From contig CANTUV010000012.1 of the NCBI GenBank assembly GCA_947685225.1, positions 310,001-374,000 of the forward strand: a stretch of DNA of 64,000 bases, given 5' to 3'. Below the pieces are notes generated by a model. It was not told where the DNA came from, did not search any database, and was given only the letters and a program-made list of their open reading frames with translations. The stretch is from Garcia nutans (taxonomy: Eukaryota; Streptophyta; Magnoliopsida; Malpighiales; Euphorbiaceae). The position numbers were made by a program, and so were the translations under genes. Every line of letters starts with the position of its first letter. The first letter of the stretch is position 1. Shown here one piece after another: positions 1 through 12,279 of this stretch.

Positions 1-168
1 TATTTAATTAATATTATAAGATAATATTAAGATAAATGAGATAAAATAGTATCATACACTCTAGTGATCATTTTTTGAGACTAATAGTACAAGTATAAAA
101 TTTTTTTTTCCGTAGGCATCGTTAAAGGTAAGATCCAAACCTTTATTTTTTTGGAACTCCTTTTTACA
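1..168 (+). repeat. 5' LTR, 3' part only, internally deleted
   Basis: Positions 35-168 match parts of the 3' LTR: the stretch around 'gagactaatagtacaag' and the end before the primer-binding site align with 6325-6416. About 220 bases present in the 3' LTR (roughly 6095-6305) are missing here. The rest of the LTR lies before the window. Confidence 0.75.
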
Positions 169-172
169 ATAT

Positions 173-184
173 TGGTATGAGAGC
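173..184 (+). other. Primer-binding site of the copia element
   Basis: TGGTATGAGAGC differs by one base from TGGTATCAGAGC, the initiator-Met tRNA complement used by most plant LTR retrotransposons. It lies just after the LTR end. Confidence 0.8.
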
Positions 185-2005
185 TTTAGTTGCTTGTACT
201 CTAATTTTATGAACTTTTATGCTAATTAGTTGTTTAAAAAATAATTTTTTTGTTGAATTATTTACAATCTTGGTAATAAACTCATATGGGCATGTTTAGG
301 CATAAAAAAATATTAACTTATTGCTTTTGTTTGTGTATTTTATGATTTCACGTGATAGTAGACATGTAGAGCTTCAATTTGAATAATTATTTGCAAAAAT
401 CGAAGTTAAAATGTGCAAGATATGATATTCTAAAGTTGGATATTCGAAATTCAAATTTTAATCTACTGTGATTAAAATTTTTAATTATATTTAATCTATT
501 TTTATGCTAGAATGATATGATAAAGTATTCTAAAATTATTTTTGACCATACTACTAAAAATCTAGACCCTAAAAACTCCCCACTGGAAAAAAAAATGACA
601 AGGCTGGCACGTCTGGCACACCAGCTACCCGTGCAAGCATTGCAACTTCTGATTGACTAGAATCAAATTTTTAATTAAAAATTGATTCATACCTCATTTT
701 TTGTTATTTTTTTCACAAATTGACTCCAAATTGTCTTATGGATTTTTTGGAAATAATTATTTTATTTTTTTCAGGTGCTTAAAAACATTTTTATTTTTAA
801 TATATTTTTTAATTAACTAAAATTAGTTTTTAATTATAAAAAAATTTATTTCATATGAATTTTTTTTAAACCTGAAAATTTTATTTAATATCTGTAAAAT
901 AAAATTTTATTTATTTTTGAACATGTATCTGCCTATTTAATGAAGATATTTAATTTATTAATTATACTATAATATATAATTATGTTTTCTGATCAACTTT
1001 TCTTTGTAAAAAATTAGAACATATGACTATCATCGTCAGGACACTTTCTGTGACACGTACACTTGAGCTTAGAGTCAAACAAAATGCGAAATTGACGGCT
1101 CTGAAAAACAAATTGAAAACTCGAGAAATACGTTCTAACGGTCCTATTTGCAACTTATATTTTCTCGTGAGATATGTATTGCACATACATAAAATTTATG
1201 AAGAGATAGTATGGCTAATTGAGATTAATTCTCAAATATCAATGTACTTGGCATTGAGAAATTCATTAGTTCATCCAGCACTACATGTGCTGCTTGATCG
1301 AGAGTGCGGTCAAGAACATAAGACATAACGAGTTGTCCTCATCTTCTTCTTTAACTTTTGGTGTTCCTTAGGGATAGTAAGGAAATCTAACTTTAAGCAT
1401 GTGGATATGACACTCCACAGTGGAGCCAAGTTAGTGGTCAAAAATTTTTTAAGCAACACTATATATTACTTACCTATTAATTTGAGGAGAGTTCTTTAGC
1501 TTTTAGCTCCTATTAAAAGTCAAGTCATCTGTAATTTTGTAGTATAACTTTCAAATTCTAAGTTATTATTTTTTTTTTTGTTAGCCACGAAATAATGATA
1601 ATAAGAATTTTTCTAAAGGATTTTTTGTTTCGGCCATATTTGTTCGTTTATGATTTATGAACTATAAATTTTATTATTAATGGAATATGCATTTCTTTTA
1701 ATTATTTGGTATAGTTATTTTATTTTAAATGCATGACATTAATCAAATTTTATGATTATTCAATGTATTTTTTTAACTTGGTTTGAATAATTGTATAATT
1801 TGCATATATATTTTATATTAATATTAATCATCACATATTGTCGAGACGATGATTGAAAACGTGGTGACCTTTTATCTTGAGATTGTATGTGTGTTAATAT
1901 TAATATATAAATTGGTTGTAAAATTATAATGACATATAAACCGTGGCATTGATAATTTTGTGTATGTAATATCTAGAAGAAAAATTCTCCTTTTTTAATA
2001 GCAAA
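185..2005 (+). other. Long untranslated leader of the copia element, no gene
   Basis: AT-rich with scattered stops. A 100-codon open frame at 1023-1328 has no recognisable domain and is probably chance. Nothing else could be identified in it. Confidence 0.5.
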
Positions 2006-2863
2006 ATGTCGTCTGCTTCCAAGAACATCATCACCGAGCTAAATAAGGGTGCTAAGTTATCTAGAGATAACTACGAGGTTTGGAGCTTGAAAATTCAGTA
2101 CGTGCTGAAAGAACAAGAGGCATTAGAATTTATGAGTTTCATCATGGAAGTACCTGACCAAGAAGGAACCACGGCCCAATATAGGTATGATCGTGATGCC
2201 TTTGCTGCCTGAAAGAGGAAAAACTCACTCGCTTTCATCACTTTGTTAAGCGTAATGGATGATGACATTAAGAAGAAAATTTGCAACTATGAATATGCAA
2301 GGGACATGTGGGTGGCCCTCAAAGAAAAATATGGAGGAATTTTACTAACCAAGCTACGCTCGCTTGCTATTAAGTTCGACTCTTACAAGATTCGTCTTGA
2401 ACATAACATGAGAAAACATCTCAAGGAGATTTCTAACATGATAAGCAAGCTTCATAATGCAAGTCATGAGTTGACTAAAGAGCAGAAAATCCAGGCAGTC
2501 ATCAGATCCTTACCAGATAGCTAGGAGCATATGAGGATGCATTTGACTCATAGTTTAGCTATCAAGACCTTTGTTGATGCCTCACATCACCTAAAATTGG
2601 AGGCTTACAGGCTTACAACTATGTAACTTGGTGCAAAGGTGTATTTAGTCCAAGCTGATCCAAAAGAAAATCGTAGCACCAAGTGTAAGTACTATAATAA
2701 TAGGGGCAATGGTAAAGCTAAGGATGGTCAAGATAATAAGAAAGCAAAAAAAAAAAATATGAGGAAGCGTCCTAATAAGAGAAACATTGTGAAGATCAAA
2801 TGTTTCAATTATGGAAATAAGGGTCACTGTACTAAAGATTGCACTGCACTTAAAAAGGTACAA
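2006..2863 (+). pseudogene. copia gag remnant with a damaged zinc knuckle
   Basis: The start is an ATG at 2006. The first part has the usual copia Gag start, with a 'NYEVWSLKIQYVL' type segment, followed by the UBN2-like region (CNYEYARDMWVALKEKYG). There are in-frame stops near 2210, 2522 and 2625. A basic stretch precedes a CCHC knuckle at 2801-2842 that reads CFNYGNKGHCTKDC. The second cysteine is replaced by tyrosine, so zinc binding would be lost. Gag would have formed the virus-like particle. The copy is inactive. Confidence 0.8.
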
Positions 2864-2929
2864 TCCATTAACTCATGTGTAAATGGAATAATGGTTTCAA
2901 GTTTAATATTATTAATAGAAGATAATCCT

Positions 2930-5563
2930 CTGTGGGTTGTAGATTTAGAATCCATCAATCATGTAACGAAGGAACGTGAAGCCTTCATTGAATTCTGTCG
3001 ATTACCCACTAGGAAGAGATGAATTTTCGTGATGAACAACGCTCACGTTAAGGTGAAAGGGATTGGCACCTGCAAGTTAATGTTTTATGGAGATCGAACC
3101 TTATTGCTTCACACGATGTTTTCTATTACCCACAAATAAGATGAAATATTTTTTTTGTTATTATTTTGCTTAGATTAGGTTTTTCATTGAATTTTCATGA
3201 AAACACAATACTTTTAAATTTGGGGCAAACTTTTTATGGTTTTGGATATGTTTTAAACAATTTTTTCGTATTGGATATTAAACATGATTCTATTTCTAAT
3301 AACAACTTTTATATATTCACCATTTCAAGTAACTTTGATGATGATGTGAATGTATGACATGCTAGACTAGGTCATATCGGCCAACAATGCATGAATAAAT
3401 TAGCTAGGGATGGTCTCCTATTAAACTTTAGTAAAGTAGAATTACCTATTTGGAAATTTTGTCTAGCAAAAAAGTCTACGAGAAAACCCTTCAGTAAAAG
3501 CACTAGAGCTACTATTTCATTACAACCTATACATTCAGACATTTGTGGTCCAATGAATGTGAGGGCTACTTACGGTGCCTACTATTTCACTGCCTTTATA
3601 GATAATTATATTAAGTATAGTCATGTCTACTTGATTGCACATAAATCTGAAGCATTAAATTATTTAAGGAAATAACTCAACTTAGTTGAGAATCAACTAG
3701 ACAAGAAAGTGAAAGCACTTCGAATTGACAGGGGTTATGAATATTTATCTTATTAGTTCAAACAACTATGTGATAAAAAATGAATAGAACATCAGTTAAC
3801 TATTCCTCAAACTCCATAAGAAAATGGTATTGCTAAAATAAGAAAAAAAGACTCTCCTAGAAATGGTTAGGTCTATGATGGCACAAGCTGTTGCTTATTG
3901 CATTCTGGGGTGACACATTATTAACTGCCACATAGGTACTTAACCGTGTGCTCTCCAAATCTATCCCATCAACACCATATGGGTTATGGACAAGACAAAA
4001 ACCCGACCTGAGCATCCTAAAATCTTGGGGATGCGCTGCCTGTATTCATAAAATCTCACACAAATATATAAAATTAAGCCCAAGAGGTAAAAAGAGTATA
4101 TTTGTGAGATATTCTGACCTATCTAAAGGATATGTCTTCATAGGTGAACAAGAGAGTGGAAGGATAACTGAGTTTGAATCACATGTTATATTCTTAGAAA
4201 ATTATTTTCCTAGGCAAAGTAACCTAAATCGAGAGTTCCGCTTATATGAGATTGAGGATCAAAATTCACAATGACCACTTTATCCAAGTGGGAGAATTTT
4301 GTGGACTTAACTTCACCATCAACTGGTCTGGCTGAAAGTGATTCTGGTCTGAGTGGTAGTATGAATTCTAATTTCAGTGGGAATCTTAATTCTAGTGGGA
4401 GTCCTATGGATATTGATTTAGTTAATGTTCCAATTTTTGAACTTGAAGGAATTATCCTTTAAGATTCTGATTTGAGGCGAAGCAATCATGGAATCATTCC
4501 TCACCGTTAATTTAATATCAAAGGTAGTGATGAGATATTCATAGTTATATCTTAAGATGATGACGAGCCTAGAAATTTTAAAGAGGCTCTCGCATGCCCG
4601 ACCAAGGATAATTGGATAAAAGTAAAGATCATCTCGAATGATATAAAGCTCATCTCATAGCAAATGGGTATACACAATGGGAAGGAATAGACTACGAAGA
4701 GATATTTTCACCTGTTGTGAGGTTTATATCTATAATGCTAGTATTAGCAATTGTGGCAAAACTAGATCTTGAGTTGCATCAAATGGATGTGAAAATTATT
4801 TTCTCAATGGAGAATTAGAGAAAGAAATCTACATGGTTCATCCAGTAGGTTTCATCAAACAAGACTAAAAAAATAAAGTATATAGGTTGAAAAAGTCAAT
4901 CTATGGCCTAAACCAGTCTTCAAGACAATGGTACATTTATTTTCATAAGGCAGTTTTATCATATGGTTTTACCATGATAGATAATAACCATTGTGTCTAC
5001 ATCAAATGGTTGAAAATAAAATTTTCCATAATGTCATTGTATGTTGATCACATATTAATTGCTGAAAATGACAAAGCATTTCTAGATAACCTCAAAGGGT
5101 GGTCATCGACTAGTTTTGAGAAGAAAGATATGGGCGAAGCCGTATATATTCTCGGAGTAACTATTTTGAGAGATCGTTAGAGGAAATTATTGTCTATTTC
5201 TCAAGAAACGTACATAAAAAAGTATTTGTGCAATTTAATATGCATGATTGTAAACCCATAAATTTTCCTACTGCCAAAGGTGAAAGCCTGAGCCGAAGGC
5301 TGTGTCCCAAAACTCCGAAAGAAATTGAACGTGTGAAGAATGTTCCTTATGCGAGTGTTGTCAGTAGCCTAATGTATGCAATGATGTGTACTAGGCCCGA
5401 TATTTACTTTGCTGTTGGCATGGTAAGCATATTTCAGTCCAATTCAGGTCCAGTACATTGGCAAGCAGTTAAAAGGATTTTAAGATACCTAAAGGGCACT
5501 GCTGATTACTCATTGTGCTATCAAGACGGAAGTCTAAGGGTGTTACCAGAGGATTATGAGTGA
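2930..5563 (+). pseudogene. copia pol remnant: protease, integrase, RT, RNase H pieces
   Basis: The pieces appear in copia order over several frames. Protease: WVVDLESINHVT near 2932, where an intact copy would have the Asp-Ser-Gly active site. Integrase zinc-binding start: HARLGHIG near 3358. Integrase core: HSDICGPM near 3531. RT: DLELHQMDVK near 4768, VYRLKKSIYGLNQSSRQWY near 4879, and an active site read as YVDH instead of YVDD near 5040. RT end and connection: RPDIYFAVGM and RILRYLKGT near 5395-5500. Stops and frameshifts separate nearly every piece. The RNase H part after 5565 is barely recognisable. Confidence 0.85.
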
Positions 5564-5940
5564 TTTGATCTAATGGAACATTTCTAGAAAAATAAGTCTG
5601 ATTATTATCAAGGAAATTGAACTATAAGGAAGATTACTGGATTGTCACTTTCCTTTTGTATCCACATGTCGACCAATTATATTTGAAAGCTTACATAATT
5701 ATGGGTACAAATTATCGTGAGATTATATGAGGATAGTAAAAATGTGATAAGCAGTCTGGGATAAAACATACTATATCTACTCTAAAGTCGTTTCAGCAAA
5801 CGAGACGCTATATATCCCTAATAGGTGTATAGCTTAGAGCTCTCGTAGTATACCGGTCACACAGTCTATTAATTTAGTACGAGATGTCTTAAACTATAAC
5901 CTCATTTTAAGCATGTGTCATATCATGTGCGAGCGAAAGA

Positions 5941-6416
5941 TGTTGATTTTAGGTCGGGTCCGCCCATGACTGGTGGATAGACCCATGAACTAACATATAT
6001 CAATAAATATTATTTAAATTATAATATTTACTTAATTAATTTTATCATATAATATTTAAGTAAATGAGATGAGATAGTATCTTACAGTGATTAAGATAGT
6101 TAGAAAAATAGTTTGATTTTAACTCTAAAATCAAACACAAGTCATTCTGAGAGAATGACACTACTACTATAAATATGTCAGTATTTGCAAGCTTTAAAAG
6201 GTTGGCTGCTACAGTTTTTCTCTCATATATTCACATACTCTAAAAGTGTGTGATTGAGGGGTGAAGCTTGATTTTAGACTATAGAAAGAAATAACTTTTC
6301 CTCTCTGAACGTGATCGTTCTTTGAGACTAGTAGTACAAGCACATAATTTTTTTTCTGTGAGCATCGCCGGAAATAAAATCTGAATCTTTATTTATTTAG
6401 AACTATTTTTTCTAAT
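5941..6416 (+). repeat. 3' LTR of the copia element
   Basis: It begins with TG after a purine-rich run (gagcgaaaga, a likely polypurine tract) and ends at the position matching the 5' LTR end. The shared blocks with 1-168 are clear, but many substitutions show an old insertion. No target-site duplication can be tested because the left end is outside the window. Confidence 0.7.
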
Positions 6417-7496
6417 ATATTTTTGTAAATTATTATTTTTATCTCAAATTAATATGAATCGGTAAAATTTTAAATTAAAATTAAGTCTTATAAATATCAA
6501 TTAGTCAGTTAGGTAGAATTAAATTGATGGGGGCAATTAATTTCAAACTATTAACTAAAATTTAAACATTAAAACATTAACTAAAATAATGAAAATAAAA
6601 AATATTGCACATATTTTTTCCTGGAATGAACAAATAGGTGCCATGGTTTAAAAAAAACACCAAATAGATGCCATTCTTAATTTGGATGGAAATTAAAAAT
6701 ATCCTCGAAATGCAGATTTGAGGACTGACGTCAATTTGTCAGAGTCTTTCCAATCATAGAAGAACACGTAGTCAAACGACTGGAGGGCGGCTGAAAACGA
6801 CATCGTGCCGGCAATTCTTTTTCTTTACCGGGTAAAATTTTTAAAAACCATCCGCTTTTGGGAATCTTGAATACCGGTATTCAACTTCTCCATGCTACTA
6901 AATTTTTATTATTACCATTTTTTTCTCTTGTCCCAGGAGGAAGTTGAAGATATTCAAGGAATCAAACTATGGGCGCTATTTTTAAAATTATTAAATATTT
7001 TAAAGAAAGTAAAAAAAAAATTATTTAATTCTATGTAATCACTATTATATATTTAATTCTATTTTTATGAGTTAAATAAATTTATAATTTTCATCTTATA
7101 AAATAAATATTCGATTACTAAATTATTAATAAAATAATATTAAAATAAATATTTTTTTTATCACAATTTAGTATTAAGATATAACACAGTTAATACATTT
7201 ATCTATTTCCCAATAATCTAAACATATATATATTTAAAAAATACATTATTTGAATTTAAATTTTAATATTTTACACAAGATTATATTAACTTTATTAACA
7301 ATTATTTTCAAATTATTTTCTATGAACATTATAATTATAATTCATAAAAAATAATAAATTATTATAAAGTTAATATATTCGTATTATTAAAAATATTATA
7401 AACATAAAATAAAATAATTAATTATAATTTATTTTAAATTATTATTTTTTCCATTTATATACAATAAAACATACATAGTCGAAATATATAACAATC
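6417..7496. other. AT-rich intergenic DNA
   Basis: No gene was found. A moderately GC-richer patch lies at 6650-6900 without coding signs; the rest is AT-rich. Confidence 0.6.
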
Positions 7497-7504
7497 GTTT
7501 TCTA

Positions 7505-8236
7505 CAGAGGCGGAGATAAAGGGGGTCCCATGGGGCCCTGTTCCCCCCTCAGTTAAAAATAAAAAATTTTTAGGTATATTTGAGAATGAATATTACATTG
7601 GTTGAGATGGAACAGCTTGGCCTTACTATGTGAGAGCACGCAACTTCGATCCACACTCCCAACATTTTTCATTCTTTTTTTCCAATCTTTAAAACTGGGC
7701 CTTTTAATCAAGCCCATTACAAACAAACAAGATTTGTCAATGACTCTGCCCATTACAAACAAACAATAATAATTTAATTGTGACTCTTTCTCTTCTTTAT
7801 CACGTTTCTTCTTCGTTAATTCCTTTTTTTTTTTTTCAGATAACAGTTTCTTCCTTTTTCAATTTCATTCTTTCACCGATTGGCACCAGCAAGGCAGCGG
7901 CAACAAGTTAAGAATAGGTACACCACTTACTTTTAATCTCATATTTATTTTGTTGCAATTTTTTTATCTTGCTAAAATGAATTGAAATTTGAAAAATAAT
8001 GAATTAAGAAATTGGCTTGAATACTTGAGGACATTATAAATTTGAAATGTTTAATTTGATTTTGTAGTATGAAGTTTTTTTTTTGAGAAAAGTAGTATGA
8101 AGTTAAATTGAAATTATTATTTTTTTGTAGTTTATAATCTGGAATTTTTTTATTTCTTTTATAATTTGATATTTTTAATGTTTAATATTTAAGTTGAATT
8201 GGACCCCCCTTATCTAAAATCCTGGCTACGCCACTG
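7505..8236 (+). mobile_element. Non-autonomous hAT element (Tip100-like ends), 732 bp
   Basis: Ends are CAGAGGCGGAG... and ...CTACGCCACTG, which form imperfect terminal inverted repeats of the CAGNGGCGGA type known from hAT/Tip100 elements. The element is flanked by a perfect 8-bp duplication, GTTTTCTA, at 7497-7504 and 8237-8244. There is no transposase. It contains two copies of a 19-base motif ending in caaacaaacaa (7712, 7748). A 69-codon open frame on the minus strand (7553-7762) is shared with the second copy at 21280-21700 but looks like a by-product of the nucleotide conservation. Confidence 0.9.
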
Positions 8237-8244
8237 GTTTTCTA

Positions 8245-9116
8245 TGTTTATCTAATGTTTGAATAGCAATAATTAGTATAATTTTATCAACAACTAGCAA
8301 AAGTTGACCACACACTCAATTCGTTTTAAGTTGAAAGACTTATTTTTTTTATTTATTCTAAATTATAAATTATAGACACTTATTATTCTAATAAATTAAT
8401 TAATATATTAAAATTTTATAATATTCTTATTTAATATTACTTAATAAATATAGTTTATTAAAGTAAAAATATAAAAGAATAAATTTATATTTTTAATAAA
8501 AATAATTAATTTTTTAATTCTTGTGAAATATAAAGTGTGTTTGGAACGAGGTGTTGGAGAATATAAACAAATTTCACATCTGAAAAGTATAATAAAATAC
8601 AATGACATATAATGTGATGTAGATTGAGCCTTAACATTAGTCAATTAATTTTGTGTTTAGATAAAGTTTCAAACTCATTTATATGGTTACTGTATATTTG
8701 GTCTAATACTCGTAGAGTCTATATAATTTCTATAGGAGGAAGTAATCTTATCAGATTTTGAAAAACCATAGTATAGTTAAATCAAACAAAGTTTAAGTAA
8801 TGATTAGCATTAGCAATTAGCATGACATTAAAAGATAATTATAGTTTGCTTAAAAAAAAGAAATGTTGTTTTAATAAAGAAGAAAAAAATTGGGTGTGGT
8901 GAGTAATGTAAATTAGAAAGGGAAATGATTTGAGTTGGTGGGTGAAATGAAATGAAAGGGGACAAAAAGCTGGCCATTGCTCTTTTGCTATCACTTTTTT
9001 ATTTTTTATTTTAAACCTCTCTTTGCTTAGAAGGCATGTCTTGTCCCAATTATTATCAATGGCATGCACCCTTCTATATTTCTTTCATCTTCTTTTGGCC
9101 GTCCGAAAATTATATA
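8245..9116. other. AT-rich intergenic DNA
   Basis: No gene or clear repeat was recognised. Small open frames here are AT-rich and without domains. Confidence 0.6.
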
Positions 9117-9375
9117 CTTCCTCCATTTTATTTAGATAGAAAAAAAATTTTTTTTGGTGTATTTTTTATATAAAAAATATGTTATTTTAGATAAATTTTA
9201 AGAAGTGAAATGAGACAAAATATCATTTATACCCTTATCTTAAAAATTTAATTTAAGAGATATTTTTTTTTCTAATATTTCAGAGGTATTTAAGTCAATA
9301 GAAATAAAAAAAAAGTAAAATTTCCTTAATTTTTATGTCTATCTTATTTTTTCTATGTTAATAAAACGGAGGTAG
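9117..9375. mobile_element. Stowaway-like MITE, 259 bp
   Basis: The left end CTTCCTCCATTTTATTTAG pairs with the reverse complement of the right end, CTACCTCCGTTTTATTAA, and the pairing continues for about 24 bases with few mismatches. The element is flanked by TA on both sides (9115-9116 and 9376-9377), as expected for Tc1/mariner-type MITEs. The interior is AT-rich and non-coding. Confidence 0.8.
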
Positions 9376-9377
9376 TA

Positions 9378-10800
9378 TAATTATTACTATAGAAATGCAA
9401 ATATATATTGACAATTTAATTTTTTAAAAATCAATAAAAAATAATTATTTTTTTATTTTTATGAATATAATTAATTAAATAATTAGTTTGATTAACGACA
9501 CATTTTACTAAATTTAAACTTAGAATTAATATAAAAATTAAATATTAATATATTTTTAATTTTGACTTGATATTAAACTTTTAAATTGGGATTTAGAATT
9601 AAACAAAAGAAACATGAAAAGATTATGATAAATTTACCTATTAAACTTAATTTTTAAAGCTTAAATAATTATATACCAAGACTGAAGTATAATAAATGGA
9701 GAAAATAAATTTTAAACGTTAAACTTTTTAAAAGAATTATTTAGAAATGCTCTTAATTAACGTTTGAAAATGTTTCTGAAAGGCTTATCATTGAAATTAT
9801 ATAATTTTTCGTTAGTTGGTTGTAGGTCATACTTTATTACAAAGAAGATAAGGTTTTGGCCATATAATTTTATATTTTTTTACGATAAAAATTATTTGAA
9901 AGATTTATTTTGGGGCTGTTTAATTGTAAAAAAATATTTTTATTTTTATTTTTATTTTTTAGAAAGATGCAAATATATTATTTCACATTTATACTTTAAA
10001 TATAATAAGCTGACATCCCAATAAAAATTGGTAAATAATAATAATAACAATAGTAACAGCAGTAATAATAGAACCATACTAAAAAGAGATTATATAAGTT
10101 CTTGAAAACTACTCTTATATGCAATAATGCACATGAGGAATAGACATGCAAATATACTCACACTATATAATAAAAAAAATTATATTTTATAAGTAATAAT
10201 AAATTTTTATGTACTCTATACATTTTGCTATTATATAATATTTAAATAATATCACGTAATTGTATCATATATAGTGTGAGTATAATTTTATTGTTCGCTA
10301 TTATAAATAATAGATTTGCAAAAAAAATTATTGTTATATTTTATTTTAAGAATAATTAAAAATAAATAATAATTCAAATTATGGAATAAAATAATAATTT
10401 AATATTATTTTATAACAGCATATTTGTGTGAGTAATATCAACAAATCTTAATAAAAAAAAATAAAAATTTCAATTAATTTGTATTTAATGGCAGATTTAT
10501 AATCCAAAACCGTTAATAGATGGGTCAAATGGGTAAATGCAACAAAATCCATTGGGTTATATCCACAGAAATTCGAATTATTAGTTATAAAAAGCGGGGC
10601 AAAATTGTAATTTCAGATTTTTAATAAGGAAAAGTTAAAAAAATAAAAAAAAACTGAAAAAAATGCAAGGTTGTGATTTAAAAAAAAAAAACTAAAAAAT
10701 GCCAAATGGCAAGCCTCGTAAATTCAGTCAAAAGTCAAAACCATTTGCATATCTTAAGTAAAAGTTGGAAACAGTAACAATACGCGTTATCTACGTACAT
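9378..10800. other. AT-rich intergenic DNA upstream of the GATA gene
   Basis: No gene was seen. The last few hundred bases probably include the promoter of the GATA gene. Confidence 0.55.
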
Positions 10801-10811
10801 GAAATTGAAAC

Positions 10812-10836
10812 GTATATATATATATATTAAATATAA
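10812..10836 (+). promoter_or_regulatory. Possible TATA region of the GATA gene
   Basis: A TATATATA run followed by TTAAATATAAATAC lies about 350 bases before the ATG. A pyrimidine-rich 5' leader follows (10970-11066). A likely 5' UTR intron runs from 11068 (CAG/GTATGG) to 11156 (TTTTTTTTTAG). TATA-like strings are common in such AT-rich DNA, so this is weak. Confidence 0.35.
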
Positions 10837-11177
10837 ATACATAAATAAAATCTTAGAAAACTGAGAAGAAAATAAATAATTTCTTTTATTTTTTTTTCAA
10901 AAATTAAAAAAAGAATACAAAGAAGAAGAAACCGGCGCTTTTTGTATAGGCTACGGACGATTTGGTCTTTCCTTCTTACTTTACCAAACTTACTTTCATT
11001 TTTATCTTCCATTTCTTTTCTGCAACCATTTGTTCTGTTTCTTATTCTTCTTCTCTTCTTCTTTCAGGTATGGTTATCTGAGAACATTTTCAGAAAAGCT
11101 TTTGTTTTTGTGAAGGTTTGTGGGTTTTTAATTCTGGGTTTTGCGTTTTTTTTTAGGTTCGAAGAAAAAATCTCAAA

Positions 11178-12279
11178 ATGGAATGTGTTGCTTTGAAAAC
11201 AAGTATTAGCGAGAAAGAGATGGCTTTTAAATTAAGCCCACAAGCGTTTTTCGATGATTTGTGGACTGTTAATTTGCAAAATGGCTCGTCCTGTGATGAC
11301 TTTATTGTTGACGAACTTTTAGACTTCTCTAATGAACCTGCTGGAGGAGGAGAAGAAGATGATGAAGAAGACAAACCTTGTACTGTCTCTGTCTCTGTTT
11401 CTCCTGAAAAACAAACCCATGAAAAACAAGACAAAATCAGTTGCCATACTTCTTCAGAACATGATTTTGGGTCTGTTCCGGAGAGCGAACTCGGTGTTCC
11501 GGTACATTAAATTTCTAAATTTCATTTTTTTTTCTTTTGGTTTGGTTAATTTGTTAAGAGTAAAACTGGGTTTATCATTTCCACAGGCGGATGATTTGGA
11601 AAGCCTTGAATGGCTTTCTCATTTTGTGGACGATTCTAACTCGGAATATTCCACATCATTTTCGGCCGGAATTTCAGCCGAGAAGCCCGAAGAAGAGAAA
11701 CCGGAAAGCCTGGTTTTAACAGAGCCTTGTTTTAAGACTCCGGTTCCGGCTAAGGCTAGAAGCAAACGGATGAGAACCGGCGTCAGAGTGTGGCCTCTTG
11801 GCTCTCCATCGTTGACAGAGTCATCTTCAAGCTCCACCTCTTCATCTTCCTCTTCTTCAAATCCTTCCAGTCCTTGCTTTATCTTCACCGGTTCGGTTTC
11901 GGGTATGAACCATGAACTTACTGAACAATCCGTTGTTTGTTTTCAAAAACCGCCTATGAAAAAGATGAAGAAAAGGCCGGCTGGAGTTGCCGCCGGTGGC
12001 GGTGGGTCTCAGCCGCCGAGGCGGTGCAGCCATTGTGGTGTTCAAAAGACTCCACAATGGCGAACCGGTCCACTCGGAGCTAAGACCCTTTGTAACGCTT
12101 GTGGAGTGCGATATAAATCCGGACGGCTTTTACCCGAATACAGACCCGCTTGTAGCCCGACTTTCTCTAGTGAATTGCATTCAAATCACCACCGCAAAGT
12201 GCTGGAGATGCGAAGGAAAAGGGAGTTATCGGGTCAGGCGGAAACCGATTTGGGTCCGCCATTTGTACCCAGTTTTTGA
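11178..12279 (+). CDS. GATA7: GATA-type zinc-finger transcription factor, GATA7-like (subfamily A)
   Basis: Two exons, 11178-11501 and 11587-12279, encode 338 residues. The intron has GT..AG borders and keeps the frame. Residues 1-108 are acidic with a run of Glu/Asp near 55. After the intron comes the conserved [13 protein letters not shown] block, then a basic stretch with [10 protein letters not shown] and a long serine tract. The single zinc finger has C-X2-C-X18-C-X2-C at residues 255, 258, 277 and 280. It is followed by the plant motif [19 protein letters not shown] and a basic tail; the protein ends VPSF as in GATA5/6/7. Such factors bind WGATAR sites in the nucleus. The position near a CYP90C1 gene fits Arabidopsis GATA7 (from memory). 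The ATG was chosen because it gives the family's usual N-terminus. The exact paralogue (5, 6 or 7) is less sure than the family. Confidence 0.93.

Larger units (their letters stand above)
1..6416 (+). mobile_element. Degenerate Ty1/copia LTR retrotransposon (5' end cut by window)
   Basis: Seen: an LTR tail, a primer-binding site, then gag, protease, integrase, reverse transcriptase and partial RNase H in copia order, then a second LTR. The reading frame is broken by many stops and frameshifts. The zinc knuckle, protease and RT active sites are all altered, so the element is dead. The leader between the primer-binding site and gag is about 1.8 kb, which is long for copia and may hold older insertions. 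The clade was not assigned. Confidence 0.9.

Noticed and set aside
1023..1328. 101-codon open frame in the copia leader
   Set aside because: No domain, not in frame with gag, and situated in a non-coding leader.
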